Below, piece after piece: positions 25,160 to 34,495 of a stretch of DNA of 64,000 bases. Origin of the DNA: Acetobacterium woodii DSM 1030 (lineage in GTDB: Bacteria; Bacillota; Clostridia; Eubacteriales; Eubacteriaceae); assembly GCF_000247605.1 (NCBI RefSeq), contig NC_016894.1, forward strand, positions 744,001-808,000. The letters run 5' to 3'. Within the stretch, counting starts at the first letter, position 1; each line of letters starts with the position of its first letter. Under the pieces are notes generated by a model. That model worked only from the letters and a program-made list of their open reading frames with translations, searched no databases and had not been told where the DNA came from. A program made the position numbers and the translations under genes.

Positions 25160-26809
25160 ATGGCTAACATAAAAGAATTAAAAGAAAACATAAAATATTT
25201 TCTGAACAGCAGAGGGTTTATGGCGCTTTTGCTGATTGTGACAATCATGAGTTTTGGTTTCACCTTAACGCATCCAACGATCAGTGTCGATGACACGGCA
25301 ATGGATTTTTATTATCGGCAGAACGAGCTGCTGACACAGGGGCGATTTTTTCAGGTATTTATTGATAAGATATTGGGGATTTATAATTTCAGGCCGTTTG
25401 TACTGGACTTTTTTGCGATCTTGTGTCTGATGGCGGCGGCGGTATTATGGTGTTCATTATTCAAAAAGGTTTCTGATAATAAATTAAAATTAATTGGGTA
25501 TCTGTTTTTTGCATGTTTTTTTGTTTCATATCCGTTGATTACTGAAATATTTATTTATATGGGGTCTGATTTTGAGATTGGCCTTGGACATGCAATGATT
25601 CCGTTGATCTTATTTATTTTATCAAGCAACACGAAAAAATTGAATCAACCAGGTCTTTACCTCGGAGCGTCTTTTTTAATCGCCTTGACCTTATCGCTTT
25701 ATGAATCGTTTGCGGACGTCTATTTATTTGGCATTTTTGCTATCTTGATCTTGCGCTTTTTATACAGTGATGATAGTCGCAAATTTAAAGATGTATTTTT
25801 ACGGGGATTGTATTTTGTGGTCCCCTTAATCATTGGGATCATTTTTCGGCTTCTAATCGATACGAGCTTAAAACTGGCACTGCATCTTGGTACCAGTACG
25901 AATGCATCAAAGGAAATTCATTGGGATCATGGCATCGTCCAAGACCTGCCAAAATTATTTCATGGCGTCGTCTTAAATTATTTTTACAATGCACTGGTAT
26001 ACCTGCCGATTACTTTTTTGGTGATCGCTATCGGTGCGACATTATTTTTGACGTTTTGGCAGGGCTTTAAATATCGGTCTTCAACAATCGCGGTGCTATA
26101 TTTGGGTAGCATTTTGAGTTTGTTTTCGTTGACCATCCTCCAGGGAATTGATACGCCATATCGGGCGTGTTCCGTTTTTAGTGTTTTTACGGCGTATGTT
26201 TTTATGCTTTTATTACAATTTGTTGAAGAAGGAAAGTTTAGGATCGCCGTAAAAAAAGGCTTTGTTGTGGTTCTTTGCATATTTCTTATTTGGCAGGTAA
26301 ATGATATTAACAAGTGGTTTTATGTTGATTACATGCGTTATGAGGAAGAGGTTAATGTGGTTAATCAAGTGGCGGCTGAAATTCGTTCTAATTATGATTT
26401 GGAAAAACCCGTTGTTTTTTTGGGAGATTATAAGTTATCGGATAATATAAATCAGTACACTTATGCAGAAAATTCGAGTCTGGCGGGAGAACTTTATAAC
26501 AACCTAACAGGAAATAAACCAAAAGGCAAATATGCGTACAAATTTGTTCAAACCAATGGTGACAGCTTTTTGGACTGGGCGGTCGGCTGGAATTTTAAAG
26601 ACAATGTTTCCGAAGCCCATAAATTCTTTAAAGATTTGGGGTACGATTTTAAAGCGGATAATTATGATATGCGAAAAAAAGCCTATTTGTTGACCAAAGA
26701 TAAGCCGGCGTGGCCAAAAAAAGGCTCGATTTTTGAAACCGATGAATTTATTGTTGTAAATTTCGGGATCTCGGATAAATTTGCGAATCAAGTTCACTTA
26801 AACGAATAA
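25160..26809 (+). CDS. GtrII-like integral membrane glycosyltransferase
   Basis: The start at 25160 has GGAG 8 bases upstream; an in-frame ATG at 25148 lacks one. The 549-residue protein has about ten membrane segments and the N-terminal loop HPTISVDDTAMDFYYRQNELLTQGRF, whose Asp-Asp and Gly-Arg pattern is typical of the GtrII family that moves glucosyl groups from a lipid carrier onto surface polymers. After the membrane part there is an extracytoplasmic C-terminal domain of about 170 residues. It is transcribed alone. Acceptor unknown. Confidence 0.75.
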   Translation: MANIKELKENIKYFLNSRGFMALLLIVTIMSFGFTLTHPTISVDDTAMDFYYRQNELLTQGRFFQVFIDKILGIYNFRPFVLDFFAILCLMAAAVLWCSLFKKVSDNKLKLIGYLFFACFFVSYPLITEIFIYMGSDFEIGLGHAMIPLILFILSSNTKKLNQPGLYLGASFLIALTLSLYESFADVYLFGIFAILILRFLYSDDSRKFKDVFLRGLYFVVPLIIGIIFRLLIDTSLKLALHLGTSTNASKEIHWDHGIVQDLPKLFHGVVLNYFYNALVYLPITFLVIAIGATLFLTFWQGFKYRSSTIAVLYLGSILSLFSLTILQGIDTPYRACSVFSVFTAYVFMLLLQFVEEGKFRIAVKKGFVVVLCIFLIWQVNDINKWFYVDYMRYEEEVNVVNQVAAEIRSNYDLEKPVVFLGDYKLSDNINQYTYAENSSLAGELYNNLTGNKPKGKYAYKFVQTNGDSFLDWAVGWNFKDNVSEAHKFFKDLGYDFKADNYDMRKKAYLLTKDKPAWPKKGSIFETDEFIVVNFGISDKFANQVHLNE

Positions 26810-26826
26810 AGAAGAAGGGACTAGCG

Positions 26827-26862
26827 CAACCTCAAAAGTCGATAAAGCAACCTTTGAGGTTG
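26827..26862. repeat. Hairpin between convergent genes
   Basis: The arms CAACCTCAAA and TTTGAGGTTG enclose a 16-base loop. There is no clear T-run on either strand, so a weak terminator at best. Confidence 0.4.
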
Positions 26863-26901
26863 GGACTGGTTTCCATGATACTAATTTTTAGGTGGCGTGG
26901 T

Positions 26902-27666
26902 TTAGATTTTGACTGAAATTTTTTGACCATACTTGATCAGCTGCTTCATTCCGGCTGATTGACCGATCGCTTTAAAGATGGCTTCCTTATTTTCTGAAAG
27001 CCACCGGGTACCAGCAAGCGTAGTGACTCCGGTTTTGCTAAAAGCTTCGGGGTATAAAGGCGTACTCGAACCAACCATGACGATATCTCGGGCATTTGGA
27101 CAATCGCTTAAGAGGTTCTCAAGGGTGCCATTGATCAGGGTCGAGCTGGTTACAAAAACCAATTGACATGTTGGTAAAAGTTCAGGCTGGCGGCTTTCGT
27201 TATAAACGGAAGCAGGTAGGTTGTCGCCGCGTTCAAAGATGAGCGTCCGTGCAACTTTTCCTTTTAATTTGGATATTACCGGTCCAATATGTCCGATTAC
27301 ACCAACTGTATCGGTGGGTTTAATGGCGACAGAGAATACGGCATCCGAATTGTTGGAACCTTTATCAAGTTCAAGCACGTCAAATTCGGCGACAGCATTT
27401 AATACTGCTAAGCCCAGCGCAGTAGTTAAGACATTATTGTTTGTTAACGCCCATCCGGCGACCTCGTCAGCGGGAGTTCCTAACAAATTTTCGACATTGG
27501 GAATCGCTGAACAGACATCGCCTATTTCATTTTTTAATACATAGGTAACTCCGACGGAGCCATCATCAAGCTCAATAGCCATAAGTGACAGACCAATTCG
27601 GACATCTTTTAGTTTTTTTCCAATCAGACGTGGTAAGGCCAGTTCATAAACTTTTTCTAAAATCAT
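26902..27666 (-). CDS. DUF364/DUF4213 protein (putative heavy-metal chelation family)
   Basis: The start at 27666 has AAGGAGGAAC upstream, which decides it over a longer frame from 27717. The product has 254 residues. The N-terminal part is DUF4213-like (LPRLIGKKLKDVRIGLSLMAIEL and GWALTNNNVLTTALGLAVLNA). The C-terminal part is DUF364 (VGVIGHIGPVISKLKGKVARTLIFER, TCQLVFVTSSTLINGTLENLL, DIVMVGSSTPLYPEAFSKTGVTTLAGTRW), a Rossmann-like fold with a glycine-rich loop. Members often accompany corrinoid, nitrogenase or metal transport genes. The precise ligand is unknown. Confidence 0.85.
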   Translation of the reverse strand: MILEKVYELALPRLIGKKLKDVRIGLSLMAIELDDGSVGVTYVLKNEIGDVCSAIPNVENLLGTPADEVAGWALTNNNVLTTALGLAVLNAVAEFDVLELDKGSNNSDAVFSVAIKPTDTVGVIGHIGPVISKLKGKVARTLIFERGDNLPASVYNESRQPELLPTCQLVFVTSSTLINGTLENLLSDCPNARDIVMVGSSTPLYPEAFSKTGVTTLAGTRWLSENKEAIFKAIGQSAGMKQLIKYGQKISVKI

Positions 27667-28258
27667 TGGACGTTCCTCCTTGAAATGGTTAACATTTACA
27701 ATCGCGAGACTAAACACAAAACGGATGGTAGTTTTCGCGATTGTCGATTATTAAACATCGTCTTGAATAATTAGTATTTTAATACAATTAATTTGATTCT
27801 ACATATAGAATACGTTTATAATGAACATATGTCAATATCTTAAAAAAAATATCTGGTATCAAATGATTAGGACAGCAAGGATTGAGTTTAATTGTTTAGA
27901 AAATCCATTTTCATCGGAGCAGTTCCATCACAATTTTAGTTTTAATTCGGATACGAATGATCATCGCTAAAACTAAAAATGATGTTGCATCTTAGGGGTG
28001 GTGTATCAAACGTTAAATCTGTTTACAGCGATAAAATTTTGTAGTATCATTAAGATAATAAATTTGACAAAGGTGTCGTCCCTGTCAAATTTATTTTTTT
28101 TGTTTTTAAGACAGAATTTTATATAGAAAGCATAAATAATTTTGCTTTAACAGGTGTTTTGTAGCGGAGTGATATATTTTAAAACAATAAAATAGAAGAA
28201 TCGCTTTTCCTTTTTATTACGACTGAGTCTTGAACAAATGAAAGAAATGTGAGATAAA
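27667..28258. other. 590-base gap with an inverted repeat and an orphan terminator
   Basis: Contains a hairpin at 27926-27984 with arms ATTTTAGTTTTA and TAAAACTAAAAAT. A terminator-like hairpin lies at 28060-28100 (AAATTTGACA ... TGTCAAATTT plus T-run) and is almost a copy of the one at 24651. No gene lies directly before it on the plus strand, so a lost gene or a small RNA is possible. No ORF of note. Confidence 0.4.
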
Positions 28259-28969
28259 ATGAAAACAGTATTACTTATTGATGATGATCTTGAAGTACAA
28301 CAACTAATTAAAACCTATCTTGAAAGAGAAAGTTTTGGTGTCTATTGTACAACTCGTTCGACGGAGGGATTGGAAATGATTAAAGCGAAGAAGTTGGATC
28401 TGGTAATTCTTGATATCTTTCTGCCCGACGGAAATGGTTTGGAAGTATGTAAGGAAATAAGGCGGACTTCAAAAATACCAATCACTTTAATTAGTGCCAA
28501 AGGTGATGAATCAGATAAGGTATTAGGGCTTGGTTTAGGGGCAGACGACTTTATTACCAAACCTTTTAGTATTAATGAATTAGTGGCCAGGGTAAAAGCA
28601 CAGATCAGACGAAATGAATTTATTGAAGATTACACCAAGGAAAATGGAAAAAAAAGCGACTCAATTGTGGTTGGCCCATTGGTTATTAATGTAGAATCGA
28701 GAAGTGTTTTTTGTCGTGCGGAAAAAATTCATTTAACGGCTAAAGAATTTGATTTGCTTACCTTTTTGGCCCAAAATAAAGATCGGGTTTTTAGCAAGGA
28801 TTTTTTATATGAGTCGATCTGGGGATATGAGTCCAGTGGCGATAGCCGAACAGTAACCGTTCATATCCGAAAGATTAGAGAAAAAATCGAAAAAAATCCG
28901 CAAGAACCAAAAATTATTGTCAACGTATGGGGCATTGGATATAAATTTACGGTTAATGGTAGCTTGTGA
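28259..28969 (+). CDS. OmpR/PhoB-family response regulator
   Basis: A 236-residue two-domain regulator. The receiver has the Asp-Asp pocket (LLIDDD), phospho-acceptor Asp in VILDIFLPDG, LISAKGD and the FITKPF Lys. The C-terminal winged helix shows IHLTAKEFDLLTFLAQNKDRVFSKDFLYESIWGYE and SRTVTVHIRKIREKIE...VWGIGYKF. It is cotranscribed with the kinase 45 bases downstream. The gene cluster beginning at 30352 is the natural regulatory target by position. Confidence 0.92.
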   Translation: MKTVLLIDDDLEVQQLIKTYLERESFGVYCTTRSTEGLEMIKAKKLDLVILDIFLPDGNGLEVCKEIRRTSKIPITLISAKGDESDKVLGLGLGADDFITKPFSINELVARVKAQIRRNEFIEDYTKENGKKSDSIVVGPLVINVESRSVFCRAEKIHLTAKEFDLLTFLAQNKDRVFSKDFLYESIWGYESSGDSRTVTVHIRKIREKIEKNPQEPKIIVNVWGIGYKFTVNGSL

Positions 28970-29014
28970 TAAAAAGCTGTAGACTGCTTTTTTACAGCGG
29001 AATAGAAGGCGAGT

Positions 29015-30160
29015 ATGACGAAACAAATTGAAAATCAAGTTAAGTTTTTAAAAAATGAAATTATCAAGATGCAGCAAGAGAACAGTCATTTAAAAAAAAT
29101 ACTTAATGAGGCGCAAATAAAATTGCAGAAAGAGCGAACCTTTTTGTTTTCACTGATTGATGGGATACCGGCTTATGTGTATCTCCAGGCAGACGATTTT
29201 TCGATAAAGTATGCCAACAAAATGTTTTATGAGTTGTATGGCGGTTATGATATTAAACCTTGTTATAAGGTGCTACATAATCGGGATATTCCCTGCGAAA
29301 ATTGTATGACTTTTCGGGTATTTGAAACGAAGGAACCGCAAATATGGATGCATCGGGATGCTTTAAGCGGTAAAATTTATCGGGTCTATGATTATCCCTT
29401 TGTCGATTATGAAGGAACCGAGCTGGTTCTGGAGATGGGCATTGATATTACCGCACAGCAGAGTATTGAAGATAGCCGGTTGAACCTCTATGCGAATATT
29501 TCGCATGATCTCAGAACCCCGATTACAAAAATAATGGGGTATTCGGAAGCGCTGATGGATGTCACCGACGCGCCGGAAGAACGGCAAAAATATGCTCAAT
29601 GCATTTTTAGAAATTCACTGGCACTGGTAAAGTTGGTGGATGATTTATTTCAACTGTCAAAATTAGAAACCAGGAATAGATTAACTAAAAAACTAATTGA
29701 GCCGAGTCTTTGTTTTGCGGATTTTCTGGATGAACAAGCATTTTATTTTAATGAGAAGGGTCAAAATTTCAGTTATAATATTCAGGAGGATCTGCCTTTT
29801 ATTGAGGCCGATTTTGAGTTGCTGATTGAGGCGTTAGTGAATATTATTGATAATGCCGTAAGATATACCCAAAAGGGTGATAACATCGTTGTTAATGTGT
29901 ACGCGCAGGACGAAAATCTGATGATTGCTGTTTCCGATTCAGGACGTGGGATTGCCCCAAATGATTTGAAATATATATTTAATCGATTTTATCAGCCTGG
30001 CAGCAAAAAATCCGAAAGTGTCAACAGCGGTCTCGGGTTACATATCTGCAAGACGATTGTTATGCAGCATGGGGGGCTTATCTGGGCGGAAAGCGAGTTG
30101 GGAAAAGGCTCGATATTTTATATCAGTATTCCATTTGATCTTTATAAAGTTAAGCAATAG
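29015..30160 (+). CDS. Cytosolic PAS-domain sensor histidine kinase
   Basis: A 381-residue kinase with no membrane segment: an N-terminal coiled coil (residues 1-45), a PAS domain (LFSLIDGIPAYVYLQADDFSIKYANKMFYELYG) that contains a Cys pair in IPCENCMTF, then HisKA with YANISHDLRTPITKIMGYSEAL and an ATPase domain with NIIDNAVRYTQKG, SDSGRGIA and NSGLGLHICK. It therefore senses an intracellular signal. The Cys pair in the PAS domain hints at redox or metal sensing, which is inference. Confidence 0.9.
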   Translation: MTKQIENQVKFLKNEIIKMQQENSHLKKILNEAQIKLQKERTFLFSLIDGIPAYVYLQADDFSIKYANKMFYELYGGYDIKPCYKVLHNRDIPCENCMTFRVFETKEPQIWMHRDALSGKIYRVYDYPFVDYEGTELVLEMGIDITAQQSIEDSRLNLYANISHDLRTPITKIMGYSEALMDVTDAPEERQKYAQCIFRNSLALVKLVDDLFQLSKLETRNRLTKKLIEPSLCFADFLDEQAFYFNEKGQNFSYNIQEDLPFIEADFELLIEALVNIIDNAVRYTQKGDNIVVNVYAQDENLMIAVSDSGRGIAPNDLKYIFNRFYQPGSKKSESVNSGLGLHICKTIVMQHGGLIWAESELGKGSIFYISIPFDLYKVKQ

Positions 30161-30207
30161 ATTTTAATTGTTTAATAAAACTTTGATCTTTGTTAATATT
30201 TAGAACC

Positions 30208-30328
30208 TTGTTTATTTGAAATGATCAGGTATGATATTCCTAGTTAAACATCAAAGGCGATGTCATTACCAGCGATGTTTAAAAAAAATAGAAACGGTGC
30301 CAGTAAATAACGGGGTGCCGTTTTTTTA
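30208..30328 (+). promoter_or_regulatory. Promoter and possible attenuator before the glutamine-synthetase-like gene
   Basis: A candidate promoter (TTGTTT 30208-30213, 16-base spacer, TATGAT 30230-30235) is followed by AAACATC (30246-30252), which can pair either with GATGT at 30259-30263, leaving the six-base loop AAAGGC, or with GATGTTT at 30274-30280. A terminator follows at 30293-30328 (AACGGTGCC / GGTGCCGTT, T-run) just 24 bases before the gene. The competing pairings suggest termination control. The hexaloop has A1 and G4 as in ANTAR target RNAs, but I see only one such loop. Confidence 0.4.
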
Positions 30329-30351
30329 TTTATTTTAGGAGGGTATTATTT

Positions 30352-31743
30352 ATGGCAAAAATCAAAAGAACGTCAAAAGAAAAAACAATGCTGATGAGTA
30401 TTGAAAAACAGATTAAGGCAAACAAAATCAAATATATACGGTTTGAACAGTTTGACCTTTATGGAATTCCCAGAAGTAAAACCGTACCAGTCGATTTTTT
30501 TCAAAATTATATTGAAAATGGCTTAAACTTTTATGGCGGGATTCTGACTTGCGATGTCCAGACAAGATGTGCCCCAAATACCGGGGTAGGCGAAGAAGTG
30601 ACTTATGGCGATGCTTGTACAATTCCTGATTTAAGCACCTTTCAAGTTCTTCCATGGGTGCCGAACACCGCTAGAATTATTGTTGATCCACATTGGTATG
30701 ATGGAACCCCAGTTGTGCCAACACCACGAATCATGTTAAAAAAACTACTGGGTGAATATGACAAAATGGGTTATACCGTTCGTCTGGGGTATGAATTTGA
30801 GTTTTATTTATTTGATGCAATCACCAAAGAACCGGCTTATGGCTCACAACCAATTTTTGTGACCCAATATAATAATTTTGATATTGAGTATCTTTACGAC
30901 ATGATGGATAAGCTTCAGGAAGGTGGATTTAGAATTATTACCCAAAACTCAGAACAAGGACCTGGGCAGCAGGAAATCAATCTGACTCACCGGGATGGCA
31001 TCGAAGCAGCCGATGAGGCTCAGGCATTTAAATATGCGATTAAAGAAATTTCATTACAACATGGTTATATTGCGACTTTTATGACGAAACCAATTATTGA
31101 TCGCTGTGCATCAGGCGCTCATGTGCATATCAGCCTGATTAATAAAGAAACGGGTGAAAATGTCTTTTTAGATAATAATAGCGCGGACGGATTATCGGAT
31201 ATCTGCAAAAATTTTATTGCCGGAATTGCCGATCATGCCGAAGCAAATATGGTTTTTGCCGCACCTACAGTCAACTGTTATAAACGTTACCGAACCGGAG
31301 TTTGTGCGCCGACCACAGCGACATGGGGATTCGAAAACCGCAGTGTGGGATTGCGGATCAAAGGATGCCGTGGCAATAGCACGCATGTTGAGACCCGATT
31401 AAATTGTTCGGCAGCGAGTCCTTATCTGACCACCTTATCGACGTTGACAGCTGGTTTGCTGGGGATAAAAAATAAAGCGATTGCGCCAGCACCAGCGATT
31501 CATGATGTCTGGGCCGATGATAGCGCAAAACAACTTCCCGCGACAATGGAAGAAGCATTAGCAGCGTTTAATAAAGATCAGGAGATGCAGGAAGCTTATG
31601 GGCCGGAGTTTGTCAAAGTTGTTCAAGCGATGAAAACCTGGGATATGAAAATTGCCAAAGAAAATTGCGCAGATTATGGGATTCCGGAATTCAAATCTTA
31701 TATTTCTGAATGGGAATTAAATGAGTTTAGAGAAGTATTGTAA
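30352..31743 (+). CDS. Glutamine-synthetase-family gamma-glutamyl ligase
   Basis: A 463-residue member of the glutamine synthetase superfamily: N-terminal beta-grasp (KIKYIRFEQFDLYGIPRSKTVP), catalytic block GYEFEFYLFD, EQGPGQQEINLTHRDG, ASGAHVHISL, the RNA/ATP block TTATWGFENRSVGLRIKG and HVETRLNCSAASPYL. It lacks the adenylylation-type C-terminus of GlnA, and the surrounding genes encode gamma-glutamyl hydrolysing enzymes, so I read it as a ligase that attaches glutamate to an amine rather than to ammonia. That is inference; glutamine synthesis is not excluded. AGGAGG precedes the ATG. Confidence 0.85.
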   Translation: MAKIKRTSKEKTMLMSIEKQIKANKIKYIRFEQFDLYGIPRSKTVPVDFFQNYIENGLNFYGGILTCDVQTRCAPNTGVGEEVTYGDACTIPDLSTFQVLPWVPNTARIIVDPHWYDGTPVVPTPRIMLKKLLGEYDKMGYTVRLGYEFEFYLFDAITKEPAYGSQPIFVTQYNNFDIEYLYDMMDKLQEGGFRIITQNSEQGPGQQEINLTHRDGIEAADEAQAFKYAIKEISLQHGYIATFMTKPIIDRCASGAHVHISLINKETGENVFLDNNSADGLSDICKNFIAGIADHAEANMVFAAPTVNCYKRYRTGVCAPTTATWGFENRSVGLRIKGCRGNSTHVETRLNCSAASPYLTTLSTLTAGLLGIKNKAIAPAPAIHDVWADDSAKQLPATMEEALAAFNKDQEMQEAYGPEFVKVVQAMKTWDMKIAKENCADYGIPEFKSYISEWELNEFREVL

Positions 31744-31763
31744 TTATCGGGAGGACAGCGATC

Positions 31764-32861
31764 ATGAACGAAATACCGATAATTGAATTAAGTGGGACGA
31801 ATTATCAGATCGGATATCAACATGGGACGATGTTAAAAAATCAGATTCATGATTTTTACAAGACGGTTTTTGAATTGCATTTACGTAATATTACAATAGC
31901 AACCGATCAAAACACATTGCTGGATTATACCGGAAAAAACATTGGTTTCTTAAAAAAATATGCCAATGAATTATGTGAAGAAATCCAGGGAATTGCCGAT
32001 GGCTGTGGTTTGAGATTCGAAGAAATTATCTTTTTAAATTCATTTTTGGAGTTGGAAGACATTCGCCCTCAGGAGTTGGGCGGTAAATTGCTCAGTAAAA
32101 GATTATGGGGGTGTACTTCTTTTAACGTATTACCCCAGGCGGCAAAAGATAATAAACCTTATGTTGGGCAGACCTTTGATATGGAACAGTATTACAGTAA
32201 ATACAATGTGGTATTGAAAATACATCCAGAAAAAGGGCCGGATCAGCTTGTTTATAGTATGGCTGGAATTCTGGGACTAAACGGGATGAATTCGCGGGGC
32301 ATTGCGCTGGCGATTAATAAAGTTGTCGCTAATGATGCGCGATTTGGGGTGTTATATCCTTTTATTGTACGAAAAGCATTGGCACAAGAGCGGATCGGGG
32401 ATGCCTTCGGAGTTATTGTTTTTACCGAACGAGCCGCCGGTATTAACTATCAGCTTTCGTGTAAGGAAGGGGTGGCCTGGTGTATTGAAGTGTCAGCGAC
32501 AAATTATGATCTGCTTCCGATTCAGGGAGCAATTGCCCATACCAATCATTATCTTTCGGCAAGCATGCGGAAATTTGAAACGGCGGGCTGGCTTTCTCAT
32601 GGGGGATCTTATGTCAGGAATCAGGTTAGTTCCAGAATTTTGGCGGAGCATCTTGGAGAAATTGACCTGGAGCTGATAAAAACAATAACCCGAGATCATA
32701 CTAATTATCCCCGTTGCATTTGTGCCCACGGATTTGAAGATGAACATGAAATGGATGCCTTTGCGACGGTAGCCGCCGTTATTTATGACCCGGAAGCAGG
32801 AATCATGCATGTGTGTCAGGAAAACCCCTGTACCAATGACTATGTACAAATTAAGTTATAA
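31764..32861 (+). CDS. C45-family peptidase/acyltransferase (Ntn hydrolase)
   Basis: A 365-residue protein of the peptidase C45 type (acyl-CoA:6-aminopenicillanate acyltransferase fold). The N-terminal region GTNYQIGYQHGTMLKNQI and FLNSFLELED is typical. The autocatalytic cleavage site is LWGCTSFNV, where Cys becomes the N-terminal nucleophile. Then come GQTFDME, GLNGMNSRGIALAINK and AHTNHYLS. Such enzymes cleave or form amide bonds. It starts 20 bases after the ligase gene, with GGGAGG upstream, and is probably in the same operon. Confidence 0.82.
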   Translation: MNEIPIIELSGTNYQIGYQHGTMLKNQIHDFYKTVFELHLRNITIATDQNTLLDYTGKNIGFLKKYANELCEEIQGIADGCGLRFEEIIFLNSFLELEDIRPQELGGKLLSKRLWGCTSFNVLPQAAKDNKPYVGQTFDMEQYYSKYNVVLKIHPEKGPDQLVYSMAGILGLNGMNSRGIALAINKVVANDARFGVLYPFIVRKALAQERIGDAFGVIVFTERAAGINYQLSCKEGVAWCIEVSATNYDLLPIQGAIAHTNHYLSASMRKFETAGWLSHGGSYVRNQVSSRILAEHLGEIDLELIKTITRDHTNYPRCICAHGFEDEHEMDAFATVAAVIYDPEAGIMHVCQENPCTNDYVQIKL

Positions 32862-32931
32862 AAGAATGTTTAAAACAGTGATTATAAAATAGTTGAGTGA
32901 TAACTCAGAGAAAATTTTGAGGAGGAAAATT

Positions 32932-33447
32932 ATGGCTGGAGGAATTGGTCTCATTTATGTCGGGTGTGTATTGTTAATAAACGGAATTGGGATGTATCAG
33001 AAATTTGATCCTAAAGCACTGGCGGTAATGAATTTTTTTACCGGTGGAATTTATGTTGTCATTAATATTGTTAATTTAAGTTATGCGGTATTTTCAGGTC
33101 AGGACATCAGTGCTTTTTACGGAGTCGGGACAAGTATGTTATTCGGATTTACCTATCTGTTTGTCGGATTTACGAATCTGTTTAGTCTGGATGGCAGGCC
33201 CCTGGCTTGGTATTGCTTCTTTGTCGCCGTGAATACCATCCCATCATCGTATATCGCTTTTAGCGGTGGTGATTTCAGATTTGGGGTGATTTGGTTATTA
33301 TGGGGGACGTTATGGGGAATCTATTGGATTGCCGGAGCATTGCCCAAAATCAAACTTAATGTGAATGTTGTTCCGCTATCGACATTGTTTGTCGCCATTG
33401 CGACCTGTTGGATACCGGGATATATGCTGCTGGCAAGCTGGTGGTAA
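32932..33447 (+). CDS. AmiS/UreI-family urea or short-amide channel
   Basis: The start at 32932 follows GAGGAGG and removes an unlikely 13-residue extension. The 171-residue protein has six membrane segments and the family pattern: GLIYVGCVLLINGIG, NFFTGGIYVVINI, AFYGVGTSMLFGFTYLFVGFTN, LAWYCFFVAVNTIPS and the C-terminal VIWLLWGTLWGIYWIAG. UreI/AmiS channels pass urea or short aliphatic amides. In this cluster it probably imports or releases the amide or amine handled by the neighbouring enzymes. No urease or amidase of the AmiE type is present. Confidence 0.85.
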   Translation: MAGGIGLIYVGCVLLINGIGMYQKFDPKALAVMNFFTGGIYVVINIVNLSYAVFSGQDISAFYGVGTSMLFGFTYLFVGFTNLFSLDGRPLAWYCFFVAVNTIPSSYIAFSGGDFRFGVIWLLWGTLWGIYWIAGALPKIKLNVNVVPLSTLFVAIATCWIPGYMLLASWW

Positions 33448-33549
33448 AAGGGTTGTTTTAAAAATATTATCATAAAAAAGGCATCGAGAGGTTGTTCCAA
33501 ACATGATTTGGGAGAGCCTCTTCGGTGCATAAAAAAGGTGGGGTTCTCA

Positions 33550-34467
33550 ATGCTGAATTTATTTATTACATACCAATGTAATTTTAATTGTGATTATTGC
33601 TTTATTCAGGGATTTGGAAATGAATATCCGATGGTTATGGATAAAAAAGAATTTAATAAGTTATGCGGCTGGTTGGAAAAACACAAGGTTCCCACGCTTG
33701 GGATTTTAGGAGGGGAACCGACCATGCATCCCGATTTAGTCGCGATGCTGGAACAGCTTAATGAAGTTGGCGTTGCGCCGGTGCTTTTTACCAATGGATT
33801 ATTTAAAAAAGAACTCCGAAAACCGCTGGCAGAGTCGGTGGTTAATTTTGTCATTAATTATAATGATCCATCAATGTATACAACAAAACAATGGCAGCAG
33901 CTCCAGGAAAATATCAAAGGCTTAAAAGAGCAGGCGGCCAGAGTATCTTTTTCCAAAAACTTCTCTAAAGGTAAAATTAGTTATGACTATATCCTTGCAG
34001 CGGCCGCACAATATGGCATCTCCAACATCCGTTATGATATTTCAAGGCCAAACCCATTGACAGCGAATAACTATTTTAATTTAGAAGATGCCAGAGAGTT
34101 GGTCAGTCAAATTTTAGAGTTTGTCAGAGCTTGTGAACAACAAAATATTCACACCGGACTGGATTGTTGTATACCGATGTGTTATTTTACTGAGGAAGCA
34201 CTTGATTATATGCGCCATGTTTCGATGAAATTTTCGGGAATCTGTCATCCTTCCATTGATATTCAAAGCGATTTATCGGCAACCTATTGTATTCCGATGA
34301 AAAATACCAATTTAGCAGATATCACTGAATTTAATGGAGAAATGGAAGTGCTGACATATTTTAATCAACAGGTGCGAGAAATCAGAAAAAAAGCAAGCCA
34401 GGAACAGTGTGTAAGCTGTGATAAATTCGGACGACAATGTCAGGGTGGTTGTCTGGCTCTGAAATGA
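33550..34467 (+). CDS. Radical SAM protein
   Basis: I chose the ATG at 33550 (AGGTGG upstream). The 305-residue protein begins with LFITYQCNFNCDYCFIQ, the C-x3-C-x2-C motif for the SAM-bound 4Fe-4S cluster, followed by LGILGGEPTMHPD (the GGE motif). The C-terminus has a short SPASM/Twitch-like Cys set, CVSCDKFGRQCQGGC. It lies between the channel and the molybdoenzyme genes and may mature a protein of the cluster or modify its substrate. The target is unknown. Confidence 0.8.
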   Translation: MLNLFITYQCNFNCDYCFIQGFGNEYPMVMDKKEFNKLCGWLEKHKVPTLGILGGEPTMHPDLVAMLEQLNEVGVAPVLFTNGLFKKELRKPLAESVVNFVINYNDPSMYTTKQWQQLQENIKGLKEQAARVSFSKNFSKGKISYDYILAAAAQYGISNIRYDISRPNPLTANNYFNLEDARELVSQILEFVRACEQQNIHTGLDCCIPMCYFTEEALDYMRHVSMKFSGICHPSIDIQSDLSATYCIPMKNTNLADITEFNGEMEVLTYFNQQVREIRKKASQEQCVSCDKFGRQCQGGCLALK

Positions 34468-34495
34468 TAATAGTAAACGGGAAGGAGAATTATTA

